Below, one piece after another: positions 47,901-57,568 of a stretch of DNA of 64,000 nt. This stretch comes from Ensifer adhaerens. GTDB lineage: Bacteria; Pseudomonadota; Alphaproteobacteria; Rhizobiales; Rhizobiaceae. How positions within the stretch are numbered: position 1 is the stretch's first letter; each line of letters begins with the position of its first letter. The DNA lies in assembly GCF_001270265.1 (NCBI RefSeq), contig NZ_LGAP01000001.1, positions 310,001 to 374,000 of the forward strand. The letters are read 5' to 3'. The position numbers were made by a program, and so were the translations under genes. A model generated the notes under the pieces. The model worked only from the letters and a program-made list of their open reading frames with translations. It searched no databases and was not told the DNA's origin.

Positions 47901-48657
47901 TGTATCCCTCGTTTCGGAGGAAGTCTTTGGCCGCTGAGGCGACCACGCCAAACGATTGCTTGGGGTTCCACACGTTGATCTCGTATGCCCTCACTCTAAT
48001 TCCCTGCTTGTCTATGAAGTCTCTGAAGAAAGGGGACTCGAGATATTGGATTGGAACGATCATCGCCTTGAGCAGTCCATTCGCGAATGGCACCGTCTTA
48101 CCCGCTTGGACCTCGATCGTCACGCGACGTTCGTCAGCTCCGCTGCCCACATGCGAGCGCGTCATCTCCATGAAGGCTGTGCTTTCAAAGTCCAGCGTAT
48201 CGATTTCCCGTTCATTCGGTCGAGAGTTGAGGTAGTTCGCATTGTTGTCGAAAAACTTCAGAACGATATCCGCGATCCTGCGCGTATCCGGCTCGATCTC
48301 GAAATCCGCTAGCGCCATTTTGTCGTCCATGAAAGCCTTGAGGAAATCATGGTGCATGGCTCCACTGTCGAACGGATAGATACGTTTGATGTCCTCGATG
48401 AGTTCGAGATCGAAGATGAAACAAACCGGGTATAGGCTCAGCTGGGTCGTCGCCAGATCAGTGAGTCCGTACTTGTAGGCGGCCCGGCCATAGAAGAGAT
48501 AAGTGACTTGCTCATTGAACACCTCGCAGACGTCGTCAGTAACGAGTTCGCCCCGGCGCATGTGCTTGCGAGCAAAGAATCCATCGCACGTGTGGAAAAG
48601 TGGCAGAAACTGGAAGGTCTCGTTGGCGCGGGGCACCTGCTCAGAAAAGGTACTCAT
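47893..48657 (-). CDS. Unknown protein, partner of the GcrA-like gene
   Basis: 254 residues from the ATG at 48657, chosen because AAGGAAAG lies just upstream; the longer frame begins with TTG at 48714. No family recognised with certainty. Notable features: 'FQFLPLFHTCDGFFARKHMR' near residue 16, 'VTYLFYGRAAYKYG' near 51, 'YPVCFIFD' near 76 and 'IYPFDSGAMHHDF' near 93. The order F-H-T...L-F-Y-G-R-x-A-Y loosely recalls ADP-ribosyltransferase-like folds, but this is inference only. It has no signal peptide. It overlaps the following gene by 8 bases and should be co-translated with it. Confidence 0.6.
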   Translation of the reverse strand: MSTFSEQVPRANETFQFLPLFHTCDGFFARKHMRRGELVTDDVCEVFNEQVTYLFYGRAAYKYGLTDLATTQLSLYPVCFIFDLELIEDIKRIYPFDSGAMHHDFLKAFMDDKMALADFEIEPDTRRIADIVLKFFDNNANYLNSRPNEREIDTLDFESTAFMEMTRSHVGSGADERRVTIEVQAGKTVPFANGLLKAMIVPIQYLESPFFRDFIDKQGIRVRAYEINVWNPKQSFGVVASAAKDFLRNEGYNV

Positions 48658-49367
48658 CGACTTTCCTTGGTTGTTCTCCGCTTGAACTTCTACCTGCAGC
48701 GTTTCGTTAGTCAATTGCGGCGACGCACTGACTGGAGGCCTATGTCACCGGCTTCGTCGAAAGGAGCGATTACTCGACGAACGTCCGCAATGCCGCCACT
48801 CCGATGCCCCAACGCGGGCGTCAACAAAGGGTATAGCCGTCATGCAGTTGCAAAGGACGGCACCGACCAGGCTCTCTTGATCTCGGCGTGTATCCACCAC
48901 AGCATTGAAGGAACGATGGCGAACACAGGCGACGACAGGCTTGAGCGATAACCAGGAAGAATTTGACGCACTCCGCAAAGGAGCAGCGTATCCTTTCGTG
49001 AATGAACACGGCAAGGATGCCGAAGGCCTGCGTCGTGTTTGCGAAGACTTCATGCGCCGTTGGCGCGAGACCCGCGGCCCGCATGGAAAAGATGATCGCG
49101 GTCTTATCAACGACGTCGTGCGCTGGACGATGAACCGGTACAATCGGCCGCGCTATAGGCCGAAGCGAAGCCGTGAGGAACGCGCAGCGACCTTCTTGAT
49201 CGCCCCGGAGGCGTTGGGTTTCGCGTGCAAGCCGGCCCGGCTTTGAGGTAGGTCGAATTTGCGGTCGAAACCGGCCGAACGGTTGCCGTATCCGGGCCGC
49301 GGTTTGGACTGATCGGCCTTACTCGGCTGCGCGACGCAGCGCCTGTCCACGGCGGCCCTGTGCGCGC
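48658..49367. other. Right flank of the island; no certain gene
   Basis: About 700 bases between the unknown gene pair and the LysR gene. It should contain the promoter of the leftward pair. One ORF (48905-49246) is listed with low confidence. I found no integrase, transposase or inverted repeat, and the right boundary of the island is not visible as a clean repeat. Confidence 0.5.
48905..49246 (+). CDS. Possible small protein or gene remnant in the island
   Basis: 113 residues from a TTG start with no clear ribosome-binding site. The central part ('EEFDALRKGAAYPFVNEHGKDAEGLRRVCEDFMRRW', shortened here to its key features: acidic helix then R-rich helix) has normal-looking protein composition. 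It is followed by a basic stretch. I recognise no domain. It may be a remnant of a mobile-element gene or a chance ORF. Confidence 0.3.
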   Translation: MKERWRTQATTGLSDNQEEFDALRKGAAYPFVNEHGKDAEGLRRVCEDFMRRWRETRGPHGKDDRGLINDVVRWTMNRYNRPRYRPKRSREERAATFLIAPEALGFACKPARL

Positions 49368-50309
49368 TCAGATCTCGAACGACCCTGCCGCCTTCGGGAC
49401 AATCTCGCGGCATTTCTGCAGGGCGTTCAGGAGATTGTCGGCGAGATAATCGATCAGGGCGCGCGTCGCCGGCAGCATGCCGTGGCGCGAGGGGAAGACG
49501 AGATGGACGACGACGTCGCCGGAAGTCCATTCCGGCAGCACAGGCGCAAGCACGCCGGCGCGGAAGGCGCGTTCGCAGATGTGGTCGGGCAGCAACGCCA
49601 CGCCCATGCCCTCAATGGCCGCACGCTCGAGGATGAGGAAATCGCTGCAGCCGATGATCGGCCGGTGCGAAATTTCCGTGGTATTTCCTTCGCCATCGAC
49701 CAGGCGCCAGACATCGGTGGCGTGCTGCTCGTTCATCGACAGCGTCGGCATCTCGCTCAGATTGTCGATCGTGATGTCGTCGAAGCGCGCGAGCAGGGTG
49801 GGGCTTGCCGCCAGCCTCTGACGCACCTCTCCGAATCTGCGGATAATCAGCTGATTGTCAGTGTCGAGTTGATCGCGGGCGCGCAACGCCACGTCGATCC
49901 GCTCCTCGATCAGATCGATCCGCCGGTTGGTGGTGGTAATCAGCAGACGGACGCCGGGGTAGCGACGATGGAAGGCGGGCAGGATGTCGGCGAGCATCGG
50001 CGTAAAGCCGAGCGGGCAGGCGAGCCTGACCGTGCCCGTCGGCTCGGCCTTGACGGCGGCGATCTCGGCTTCCGCCATGGCGACGCCATCGAGCAAGCTC
50101 TGGCAATGTTCGTAGAACACCTGCCCGATCTCGGTGACGCGCAGTTTGCGGGTCGAGCGCTCCAGCAGCCGGACGCCGAGCTGCTCTTCGAGGCGCGCCA
50201 CGTGTTTGCTGAGCTTGGATTTAGGGATGTTCAGATCGCGCGCGGCGGCGCTAAAGCCGTTGTTACGCACCACGGCCGCGAAGAGGGCGAGGTCGTTCAG
50301 GTCCTGCAT
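49368..50309 (-). CDS. LysR family transcriptional regulator
   Basis: 313 residues from the ATG at 50309, with GGGAG about 10 bases upstream; longer in-frame starts exist. The N-terminal winged HTH is typical ('LALFAAVVRNNGFSAAARDLNIPKSKLSKHVARLEEQLGVRL'-type order, HTH about 15-60). It is followed by a substrate-binding domain of the CrgA/YafC-like subgroup. It is divergent from the azoreductase gene with about 140 bases between, the classical arrangement for a LysR regulator and its target. Confidence 0.93.
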   Translation of the reverse strand: MQDLNDLALFAAVVRNNGFSAAARDLNIPKSKLSKHVARLEEQLGVRLLERSTRKLRVTEIGQVFYEHCQSLLDGVAMAEAEIAAVKAEPTGTVRLACPLGFTPMLADILPAFHRRYPGVRLLITTTNRRIDLIEERIDVALRARDQLDTDNQLIIRRFGEVRQRLAASPTLLARFDDITIDNLSEMPTLSMNEQHATDVWRLVDGEGNTTEISHRPIIGCSDFLILERAAIEGMGVALLPDHICERAFRAGVLAPVLPEWTSGDVVVHLVFPSRHGMLPATRALIDYLADNLLNALQKCREIVPKAAGSFEI

Positions 50310-50450
50310 CTGTCTTTCGTCTCCCATCGCCGGATCGCCGGTCTCACTGTTTCCATTTGGAAACAGTATGTCAAATAACCGCTGACTTATCGTGCGATTG
50401 TTTTCCAATCATATGTGATGCACCGCAACGCCAACACAAAGGTGCTTCAC

Positions 50451-51071
50451 ATGAACGTCCTTCACATCGACTCCGGTATTCTGGGTGATCACTCCGTTTC
50501 CCGTCGCCTGACGGCGGCGATCACCGCCCAGATCAAGGCTGACCGCCTGGATGCCAACGTCACCTATCGCGATCTCGCCACCAGCCAGATCCCGCATCTG
50601 ACCGGCGCCCAGATCATGGCACCCGCCGATCTCGCAGGTGTTGATGCCAAGCTGGCTGCCGAAGTCAAGATCGGCCGCGAGATGCTCGAAGAATTCTTGG
50701 CTGCCGACACGGTCGTCGTCGGCGCGCCGATGTACAACTTCTCCATCCCGAGCCAGCTCAAGGCCTGGATCGATCGCTTGGCTGTCGCCGGCAAGACCTT
50801 CCGTTATACCGAATCCGGCCCGGAAGGCCTCGCCAAGGGCAAGAAGGTCATCGTCGCCTCGACCCGCGGCGGCCACTATTCCGCCGGCCCGGCCTCGGCG
50901 ATGGATCACCAGGAAGCTTACCTGAAGACGGTCTTCGGCTTCTTCGGCATCACCGATGTTGAATTCGTCCGCGCCGAAGGCCTGAACCTCAGCGCCGACT
51001 CCAAGCAGTTCGCGATCGCCGAAGCCGAAAAGACCATTGCTGAAGGCACCGTCCTTCGCCTGGCAAGCTAA
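50451..51071 (+). CDS. azoR: FMN-dependent NADH-azoreductase
   Basis: 206 residues from the ATG at 50451, with AAGGTG upstream. Flavodoxin-like fold: 'MNVLHIDSGILGDHSVSRRLT' (phosphate loop S-x-x-x-x-S-V-S), 'VVGAPMYNFSIPSQLKAWIDR' and 'VIVASTRGGHYS'. It reduces azo compounds and quinones with NADH. It is probably controlled by the divergent LysR protein. A terminator follows. Confidence 0.94.
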   Translation: MNVLHIDSGILGDHSVSRRLTAAITAQIKADRLDANVTYRDLATSQIPHLTGAQIMAPADLAGVDAKLAAEVKIGREMLEEFLAADTVVVGAPMYNFSIPSQLKAWIDRLAVAGKTFRYTESGPEGLAKGKKVIVASTRGGHYSAGPASAMDHQEAYLKTVFGFFGITDVEFVRAEGLNLSADSKQFAIAEAEKTIAEGTVLRLAS

Positions 51072-51128
51072 AACAAGAGTTCAGCGGATCACGTCAGTGG
51101 TCCGGTGAAGGGGCGTTGGCCCCCATTG

Positions 51129-51170
51129 CGGACGGTGCCGGTTGCACATGCAGCCGGCATTGTCCGTTTT
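51129..51170 (+). terminator. Terminator of azoR
   Basis: 13-bp stem (51129-51141 with 51054+100 region, that is 51154-51166, including two G-U pairs) around a 12-base loop, followed by TTTT. Confidence 0.65.
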
Positions 51171-51201
51171 CGTGTGAGCGGATCTGTATTATGATGTGCT
51201 C

Positions 51202-51498
51202 ATGAGAGACCGGCGGAGAAGGCCCTTGGCTGTCATCGCTGCGGTGGTCGCATTGGTGGCCGCCGATGTCGGGTATGCGTCGCCCCCTGACCCGCGCTGC
51301 ACCTGCCGCAACCGGGACGGCTCCAAATACGAGCTCGGCCAGATCGCCTGCCTTCGCGTCGGCGGCATCTCTTATCTCGCCCGCTGCGAGATGAACCTCA
51401 ACGTCACCACATGGAAGAAACTTCGCGACGGCTGCCCGACAGCGAACAACCAGACCCTATGGCTTCGCGTGGATAAAGATATAGCGATGCGTTTCTGA
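51202..51498 (+). CDS. Small secreted protein, unknown function
   Basis: 98 residues from the ATG at 51202 (an in-frame GTG lies two codons upstream). A signal peptide or membrane anchor ('PLAVIAAVVALVAADVGYA') is followed by a short domain with four cysteines ('CTCRNRDGSKYELGQIACLRVGGISYLARCEMN'-type pattern, plus C in 'LRDGCPT'). The cysteines suggest a disulphide-bonded periplasmic protein. No family recognised with certainty. Confidence 0.7.
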   Translation: MRDRRRRPLAVIAAVVALVAADVGYASPPDPRCTCRNRDGSKYELGQIACLRVGGISYLARCEMNLNVTTWKKLRDGCPTANNQTLWLRVDKDIAMRF

Positions 51499-51617
51499 CG
51501 ACAGCGGCGGCTTGCACGACAATCGGCTGCGAGGCGAGGATCGCGTCGTGCAGCATCGGTGCAGAGACCCGTAAATCGGTCGAACACACCCAATCAACCG
51601 TTACGACAGATGCCCCA

Positions 51618-51647
51618 ATCTCTCCGGTTGCAAGCAGCCGGAGAGAT
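51618..51647 (-). terminator. Hairpin after the rRNA methyltransferase gene
   Basis: Perfect 10-bp stem ATCTCTCCGG/CCGGAGAGAT (51618-51627 with 51638-51647), 21 bases beyond the stop of the leftward gene. T-run on the minus strand is weak. Confidence 0.5.
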
Positions 51648-51668
51648 GGCGGGCTTAACGACCGGGAC

Positions 51669-52544
51669 TTACTTGTTCAGGAACTGGCGCGCCGCATACA
51701 TGGCGATCGCGGCCGCATTCGAAACATTGAGCGATTTGATCGCGCCGGGCATGTCGAGGCGGGCGAGGGCCTTGACGGTCGATCGTGTCTTCTGCCGGAG
51801 GCCCTTGCCCTCGGATCCGAGCACCAGGGCGACCTTGTCGCCCGCGAAGGTGCCTTCAAGCGGGGCCGGGCCTTCCGAATCGAGCCCGATGGTGTGGAAA
51901 CCAAGCCGATGCAGCTCCTCGATCGTGTCGGCGAGGTTGGTGATCTGGATATAGGGGATCATTTCCAGAGCGCCGGAGGCCGATTTCGCAAGAACGCCCG
52001 ATTCGGTCGGACTATGGCGGATCGTGGTGATCAACGCACCCGCATCAAATGCCACGGCCGACCGCATGATCGCGCCGACATTATGCGGGTCAGTGACCTG
52101 ATCGAGCACGAGAATCAGCCGGCATTCGCTGAGTGCTTCAAGCTTGCGCAGTGGCAGCGGCTTTGTTTCGAGCATCACGCCCTGGTGGATCGCGTCTGGA
52201 CCGAGAATCTTGTCGAGATCCTGCGGCGCCACGGTCTCGACCGGAAAGGGGAGTTCCGAGAGTTCGCCGAGCTCGAGCCGGGCGGCGGCATTCTGGGTCA
52301 CGCACAGGCGAACGATCTGGCGCGTCGGGTTGTCGAGGGCGGCCCGAACGGTGTGCAGGCCGTAGAGGAGCACCTGCTCGGGTGCGAGCGCCGGCGGCTT
52401 CCAGTCGCCTGGCTGCTTGCGCCAACGCTCCTGCTTTGGCGTCGGGATTTCCCCGCGTTCGCGCTTGGCGTCGCGATGCGCGCGTCTGAGAGTGGCGTAG
52501 TGGGTGTTCTTGGCGCTCTTGTCGCCCGCGTTATCTTTGCTCAT
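51669..52544 (-). CDS. rlmB: TrmH/SpoU family RNA 2'-O-methyltransferase (RlmB-like)
   Basis: 291 residues from the ATG at 52544 ('MSKDNAGDKSAKNTHYATLRRAHRD'). A basic N-terminal tail and a substrate-binding domain starting 'LLYGLHTVRAALDNP' come first. The SPOUT knot has 'LDQVTDPHNVGAIMRSAVAF' (motif 1), 'LVLGSEGKGLRQKTRS' (motif 2) and 'LNVSNAAAIAMY' (motif 3). It probably methylates G2251-equivalent in 23S rRNA; the exact target is inferred from the family. Confidence 0.92.
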   Translation of the reverse strand: MSKDNAGDKSAKNTHYATLRRAHRDAKRERGEIPTPKQERWRKQPGDWKPPALAPEQVLLYGLHTVRAALDNPTRQIVRLCVTQNAAARLELGELSELPFPVETVAPQDLDKILGPDAIHQGVMLETKPLPLRKLEALSECRLILVLDQVTDPHNVGAIMRSAVAFDAGALITTIRHSPTESGVLAKSASGALEMIPYIQITNLADTIEELHRLGFHTIGLDSEGPAPLEGTFAGDKVALVLGSEGKGLRQKTRSTVKALARLDMPGAIKSLNVSNAAAIAMYAARQFLNK

Positions 52545-52645
52545 GCCCGCCTTATAGAGCGCTTCGCTTGGCCTGGGAACGGAATTCGATGGCAGTGGAC
52601 AAAGCGGGCCTGTGGAGAATTTCACAAATTTTCCGTTTTGGCGTG

Positions 52646-52674
52646 TTGACAGGAGCAAGGCGGGCGGTCATATA
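52646..52674 (+). promoter_or_regulatory. Promoter of the tRNA-Tyr/tRNA-Gly unit
   Basis: TTGACA (52646-52651) and CATATA (52669-52674) with a 17-base spacer, a strong rhizobial sigma-70 pattern. It lies about 90 bases before tRNA-Tyr, divergent from the methyltransferase gene. Confidence 0.6.
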
Positions 52675-52762
52675 CCCGGCGCAGATCGAGAGGCGGCAAC
52701 GACAAATCGCTGGATGTCTCACGATCTCAAATGCTTGGTCGACTTGATCCCGACAGAATAAT

Positions 52763-52847
52763 GGAGGGATGCCCGAGTGGTTAAAGGGGACGGACTGTAA
52801 ATCCGTTGGCTTCGCCTACGTTGGTTCAAATCCAACTCCCTCCACCA
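52763..52847 (+). tRNA. tRNA-Tyr (anticodon GTA)
   Basis: 85 bases, class II with a long variable arm. Acceptor GGAGGGA/TCCCTCC, anticodon stem ACGGA/TCCGT with loop CTGTAAA, T-loop TTCAAAT, encoded CCA. Confidence 0.95.
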
Positions 52848-52870
52848 TTCTGCTTCTGGATCGAAGGCCC

Positions 52871-52944
52871 GCGGGTATAGCTCAATGGTAGAGCAGCAGC
52901 CTTCCAAGCTGAATACGCGGGTTCGATTCCCGCTACCCGCTCCA
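52871..52944 (+). tRNA. tRNA-Gly (anticodon TCC)
   Basis: 74 bases. Acceptor GCGGGTA/TACCCGC, D-stem GCTC/GAGC, anticodon loop CTTCCAA, T-loop TTCGATT, encoded CCA. The top pair of the anticodon stem is a mismatch (G-A). It lies 23 bases after tRNA-Tyr and upstream of tuf, a widely conserved order. Confidence 0.95.
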
Positions 52945-53216
52945 GCAGCGCTGACCTTCTTTTCCTATTTAATGTTAAGCTTCAATTGCTCTTCGTAAGC
53001 CGTTGTTTGTTCTTTCGTCGCTCGACGAAATGATTCGGGAATCCGCCCAACTTGCATCTCCGATGCGCCGTTCTTATATGACGGTAGGAAAAGGCGGCCG
53101 TGGCTGGTCCGGGCGCACGCAATTAAGTCTTGCGCAAATCCCTTGAAACCCTTAAACGGCTCCACAAACCGGCCCCGCCGGCTGATCAATCATACTTGAC
53201 CACAGGAAACGTACCC

Positions 53217-54392
<1,176 letters not shown>

Positions 54393-54435
54393 TCCCGGGG
54401 TTACTTTAATCCCAGGATTGCATCGGTTCAAAAGG

Positions 54436-54461
54436 CCCCGCTGGAAACAGCGGGGTTTTTT
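54436..54461 (+). terminator. Terminator of tuf
   Basis: 8-bp stem CCCCGCTG/CAGCGGGG (54436-54443 with 54448-54455), GAAA tetraloop, then TTTTTT. Confidence 0.9.
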
Positions 54462-54875
54462 CGTTGAGGGTGAACCTGTTGCCAGGTTTGGGGCAGCAGG
54501 GAGGCCCGACCCCGGTGCCGTTGCGAGTCCAGTATGACGCAAGGCATGACGCGGCCCGCCGCGGGGGCGTGGTGGCGGGCGCCTGCCGCCCAGCTTGGCG
54601 AGGCAAAGCCAAGCCGGCGGCTCGACGCGTGTGGCCCTTTGCGTGCATCTCCGTGCGGTCGCAACACTGCCGAGACCATGCAAGAGCCTGGTGCGCATCG
54701 CGCGCGACGGACCATGCGACGCAGAGTGAAAAGGCGCGTCGCGCGCTGTCGCATCTTTTGCCACAAGAATTTGAATCTTTTCCGTCAAAGACGCTTGTCA
54801 TCGCCCGGCAAACTGAATAATAAGCCGCTGACTTGATGCACTGACCGGTTCGAGAATGACCGGCCGGCGCGATCT
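54462..54875. other. 414-base interval between tuf and tRNA-Trp
   Basis: No convincing gene. It is very G/C-rich around 54540-54620, with a 7-bp hairpin GCTTGGC/GCCAAGC near 54593-54615, and A/T-richer to the right. A candidate promoter is at 54795-54823. Confidence 0.55.
54795..54823 (+). promoter_or_regulatory. Candidate promoter of tRNA-Trp-secE-nusG
   Basis: TTGTCA (54795-54800) and TAATAA (54818-54823), spacer 17. It ends about 52 bases before tRNA-Trp. Confidence 0.45.
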
Positions 54876-54951
<76 letters not shown>

Positions 54952-55031
54952 TTGCTTCCGACCTTTGCAAGCGGCTCAAAGCCGAGTAGGGTAGGGGGAG
55001 GTCGGATAAGCCGGCCGTCGAAATTCACAGA

Positions 55032-55073
55032 AAAGACCGATTACCTCTTGTGATTTGTAGAATCGGTCTTTAT
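55032..55073 (+). terminator. Terminator/attenuator after tRNA-Trp
   Basis: 11-bp stem AAAGACCGATT/AATCGGTCTTT (55032-55042 with 55061-55071). The short T-run suggests partial read-through into secE. Confidence 0.6.
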
Positions 55074-55147
55074 GTAGGGTCCAAACAGACACGCGGTGCG
55101 TGGGGCTGAATCATCGGCTTTACGCGCCGTAATGGCGTGAGCATTAC

Positions 55148-55348
55148 ATGGCATCCAAAACGAATCCGTTTACGTTTCTGCAGCAGGTTCGCTCAGAGGC
55201 GTCGAAAGTAACTTGGCCGTCCAGGCGCGAGACGATGATCTCGACGCTGATGGTTTTTGTCATGGTCTTTTTTGCCGCTGCCTTCTTCTTCGCTGCGGAC
55301 CAGTTGATGGGTTGGCTGATCGGCCTAGTCCTCAACGCTGGCGTTTGA
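55148..55348 (+). CDS. secE: Preprotein translocase subunit SecE
   Basis: 66 residues, the short single-span SecE form. '[23 protein letters not shown]' is the amphipathic conserved region. One transmembrane helix ('[24 protein letters not shown]') follows. It clamps SecY in the translocon. nusG follows after 16 bases. Confidence 0.95.
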   Translation: MASKTNPFTFLQQVRSEASKVTWPSRRETMISTLMVFVMVFFAAAFFFAADQLMGWLIGLVLNAGV

Positions 55349-55364
55349 TTGGGTGGAGGGTAGC

Positions 55365-55895
55365 ATGGCTGCACGCTGGTATATTGTTCACGCCTATTCG
55401 AATTTCGAAAAGAAGGTGGCTGAATCGATCGAGGAGAAGGCCAAGCAAAAAGGCCTTGAGCACCTGTTCGAAAAGATCCTCGTTCCGACCGAAAAGGTCG
55501 TCGAAGTTCGTCGTGGCCGCAAGGTTGATGCTGAACGCAAGTTCTTCCCGGGTTATGTCCTGGTGCGCGCCAACCTGACGGATGAGGCCTATCACCTCAT
55601 CAAGAATACGCCGAAGGTCACCGGTTTCCTCGGGACCGACAGCAAGCCGGTTCCGATTCCGGACCATGAGGCCGATCGTATCCTCGGTCAGGTCCAGGAT
55701 GGCGTCGAGCGTCCGAAGCCGTCCGTCTCCTTTGAGATCGGCGAGCAGGTTCGCGTCTCGGATGGTCCGTTCGCCTCGTTCAACGGCATCGTTCAGGATG
55801 TCGACGAGGAGCGGTCGCGCCTGAAGGTCGAAGTTTCAATCTTCGGCCGTGCGACCCCGGTCGAACTGGAATACGGCCAGGTCGAGAAGGTCTGA
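55365..55895 (+). CDS. nusG: Transcription termination/antitermination protein NusG
   Basis: 176 residues from the ATG at 55365 (GGAGGG upstream; the GTG at 55353 is less likely). NGN domain '[19 protein letters not shown]', '[32 protein letters not shown]', and KOW domain '[31 protein letters not shown]'. It binds RNA polymerase and links it to Rho or the ribosome. rplK follows after about 208 bases. Confidence 0.97.
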   Translation: MAARWYIVHAYSNFEKKVAESIEEKAKQKGLEHLFEKILVPTEKVVEVRRGRKVDAERKFFPGYVLVRANLTDEAYHLIKNTPKVTGFLGTDSKPVPIPDHEADRILGQVQDGVERPKPSVSFEIGEQVRVSDGPFASFNGIVQDVDEERSRLKVEVSIFGRATPVELEYGQVEKV

Positions 55896-56103
55896 GAAGA
55901 TCAACAAAGATTGGGCAAGTCGTTTAGGCCTGCCCGGGCGGAGAAATCCGCATGCGCGTGGAAGGACGTCGGCCTTAGCCGGGTCGAAGGGTCCGCACCA
56001 CGCAACCGCAGCCGCCGATCCCTGATCGGCAGAATGCCGGGAAACCGGCGCAACAGTTCCTCCTTTCGATCCGTCGAAATGAGGCAATGAGAGGCAGAGA
56101 GAA

Positions 56104-56532
56104 ATGGCTAAGAAAGTTGCAGGCCAGCTCAAGCTGCAGGTGAAGGCAGGGTCGGCCAATCCGTCCCCGCCGATCGGTCCTGCACTCGGTCAGCGTGGCA
56201 TTAACATCATGGAATTCTGCAAGGCGTTCAATGCCGCCACGCAGGAAATGGAAAAGGGTATGCCGATCCCGGTCGTCATCACCTATTACCAGGACAAGTC
56301 GTTCACCTTCGTCATGAAGCAGCCGCCGGTCAGCTACTTCCTGAAGAAGGAATCGAAGATCACGTCCGGTTCGAAGACCCCAGGTAAGGCCAAGGCTGGC
56401 TCGATCACCAAGGCTCAGATCCGCACGATCGCAGAGGCCAAGATGAAGGACCTCAACGCGGCCGATATCGAAGGCGCAATGGCAATGGTCGAGGGCTCTG
56501 CCCGCTCCATGGGCCTGGAAGTGGCGGGCTAA
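56104..56532 (+). CDS. rplK: 50S ribosomal protein L11
   Basis: 142 residues: '[39 protein letters not shown]'-type N-terminus, proline-rich, and the C-terminal RNA-binding helix region '[25 protein letters not shown]'. It binds the GTPase-associated centre of 23S rRNA. rplA follows after 4 bases. Confidence 0.97.
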   Translation: MAKKVAGQLKLQVKAGSANPSPPIGPALGQRGINIMEFCKAFNAATQEMEKGMPIPVVITYYQDKSFTFVMKQPPVSYFLKKESKITSGSKTPGKAKAGSITKAQIRTIAEAKMKDLNAADIEGAMAMVEGSARSMGLEVAG

Positions 56533-56536
56533 GACC

Positions 56537-57235
56537 ATGGCGAAGATTGCAAAGCGTGTACAGAAGTCCCGCGAGGGCATCGACCCGACGAAGATCTACG
56601 GCCTCACCGAAGCCGTTTCGCTGGTCAAGGAACGTGCAACTGCCAAGTTCGACGAGACTGTTGAAGTCGCGATGAACCTCGGCGTTGACCCGCGCCACGC
56701 CGACCAGATGGTTCGCGGCGTCGTCAACCTGCCGAACGGCACGGGCCGCTCGGTTCGCGTTGCCGTGTTCGCACGTGGCGCCAAGGCCGATGAAGCCAAG
56801 GCCGCCGGCGCAGACATCGTCGGCGCTGAAGAACTGGTCGAAATCGTTCAGGGCGGCAAGATCGACTTCGATCGTTGCATCGCGACCCCGGACATGATGC
56901 CGCTCGTCGGCCGCCTCGGTAAGGTTCTCGGCCCGCGCGGCATGATGCCGAACCCGAAGGTCGGAACGGTCACCATGGACGTTGCCGGTGCCGTCAAGGC
57001 ATCCAAGGGCGGCGCAGTCGAGTTCCGCGTCGAGAAGGCTGGTATCATCCACGCCGGCATCGGCAAGGCTTCGTTCGACGCCAAGGCTCTGGAAGAAAAC
57101 ATCCGCGCCTTCGCTGACGCGGTCGTCAAGGCCAAGCCGGCCGGCGCCAAGGGCAACTACGTCAAGCGCGTAGCGATTTCGTCGACCATGGGCCCGGGCC
57201 TGAAGATCGACCCGGCAACGCTCAGCGTCGCCTAA
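56537..57235 (+). CDS. rplA: 50S ribosomal protein L1
   Basis: 232 residues. L1 motifs: '[41 protein letters not shown]' region, '[27 protein letters not shown]' and '[13 protein letters not shown]'. It binds the L1 stalk and represses its own operon in other bacteria. It is followed by three small tetraloop hairpins. Confidence 0.97.
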   Translation: MAKIAKRVQKSREGIDPTKIYGLTEAVSLVKERATAKFDETVEVAMNLGVDPRHADQMVRGVVNLPNGTGRSVRVAVFARGAKADEAKAAGADIVGAEELVEIVQGGKIDFDRCIATPDMMPLVGRLGKVLGPRGMMPNPKVGTVTMDVAGAVKASKGGAVEFRVEKAGIIHAGIGKASFDAKALEENIRAFADAVVKAKPAGAKGNYVKRVAISSTMGPGLKIDPATLSVA

Positions 57236-57241
57236 CGAATT

Positions 57242-57305
57242 TCGGGCTTCGGCCCGAGAAAGAATTTCCGGCCCTTCGGGGCCGGAAATCCGGATCTCGA
57301 TCCGG
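57242..57305 (+). terminator. Three consecutive tetraloop hairpins after rplA
   Basis: Stem 1: TCGGGC/GCCCGA, loop TTCG (57242-57257). Stem 2: 11 bp ATTTCCGGCCC/GGGCCGGAAAT, loop TTCG (57264-57289). Stem 3: CCGGAT/ATCCGG, loop CTCG (57290-57305). No T-run follows, so they may stabilise the 3' end, mark a processing site or give partial termination between L11-L1 and L10-L12. Confidence 0.65.
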
Positions 57306-57568
57306 AACTCCTGTCCGAGATTGCGGGTGGTTTTACCTTAATCACTTCGGCCTGCATGAGACGGGTAAGATCTGAATTTCGCAATGACGCCGGAGGCGTC
57401 GAAATTCGGTTCGAGCCTCGCTTGCCTTGTGTCAGACCCGGCTTTCCGGGAACGCCAAGGGACAGGATCCTCAAGCGTTACTTGGGATCTTCTTCGATGA
57501 TCCCTGGTGACAAAGGCAAACCCGGCAGGGGCTGCAGTTCATGCAACCCTGTCAACTGGAGACAGACA
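57306..57568 (+). promoter_or_regulatory. rplJ: Leader of rplJ (candidate L10-binding autoregulatory region)
   Basis: 263 bases with no gene between the hairpins and the rplJ GTG. In most bacteria this place holds the L10 leader bound by L10(L12)4. Here the stretch about 57430-57530 has internal G/C-rich arms such as GGATC/GATCC pairs and CCCGG/CCGGG. The call is based mainly on position; I did not fold it fully. Confidence 0.55.

Noticed and set aside
52965-53189. A 74-codon minus-strand ORF upstream of tuf
   Set aside because: No ribosome-binding site or recognisable domain; it overlaps the expected tuf promoter region.
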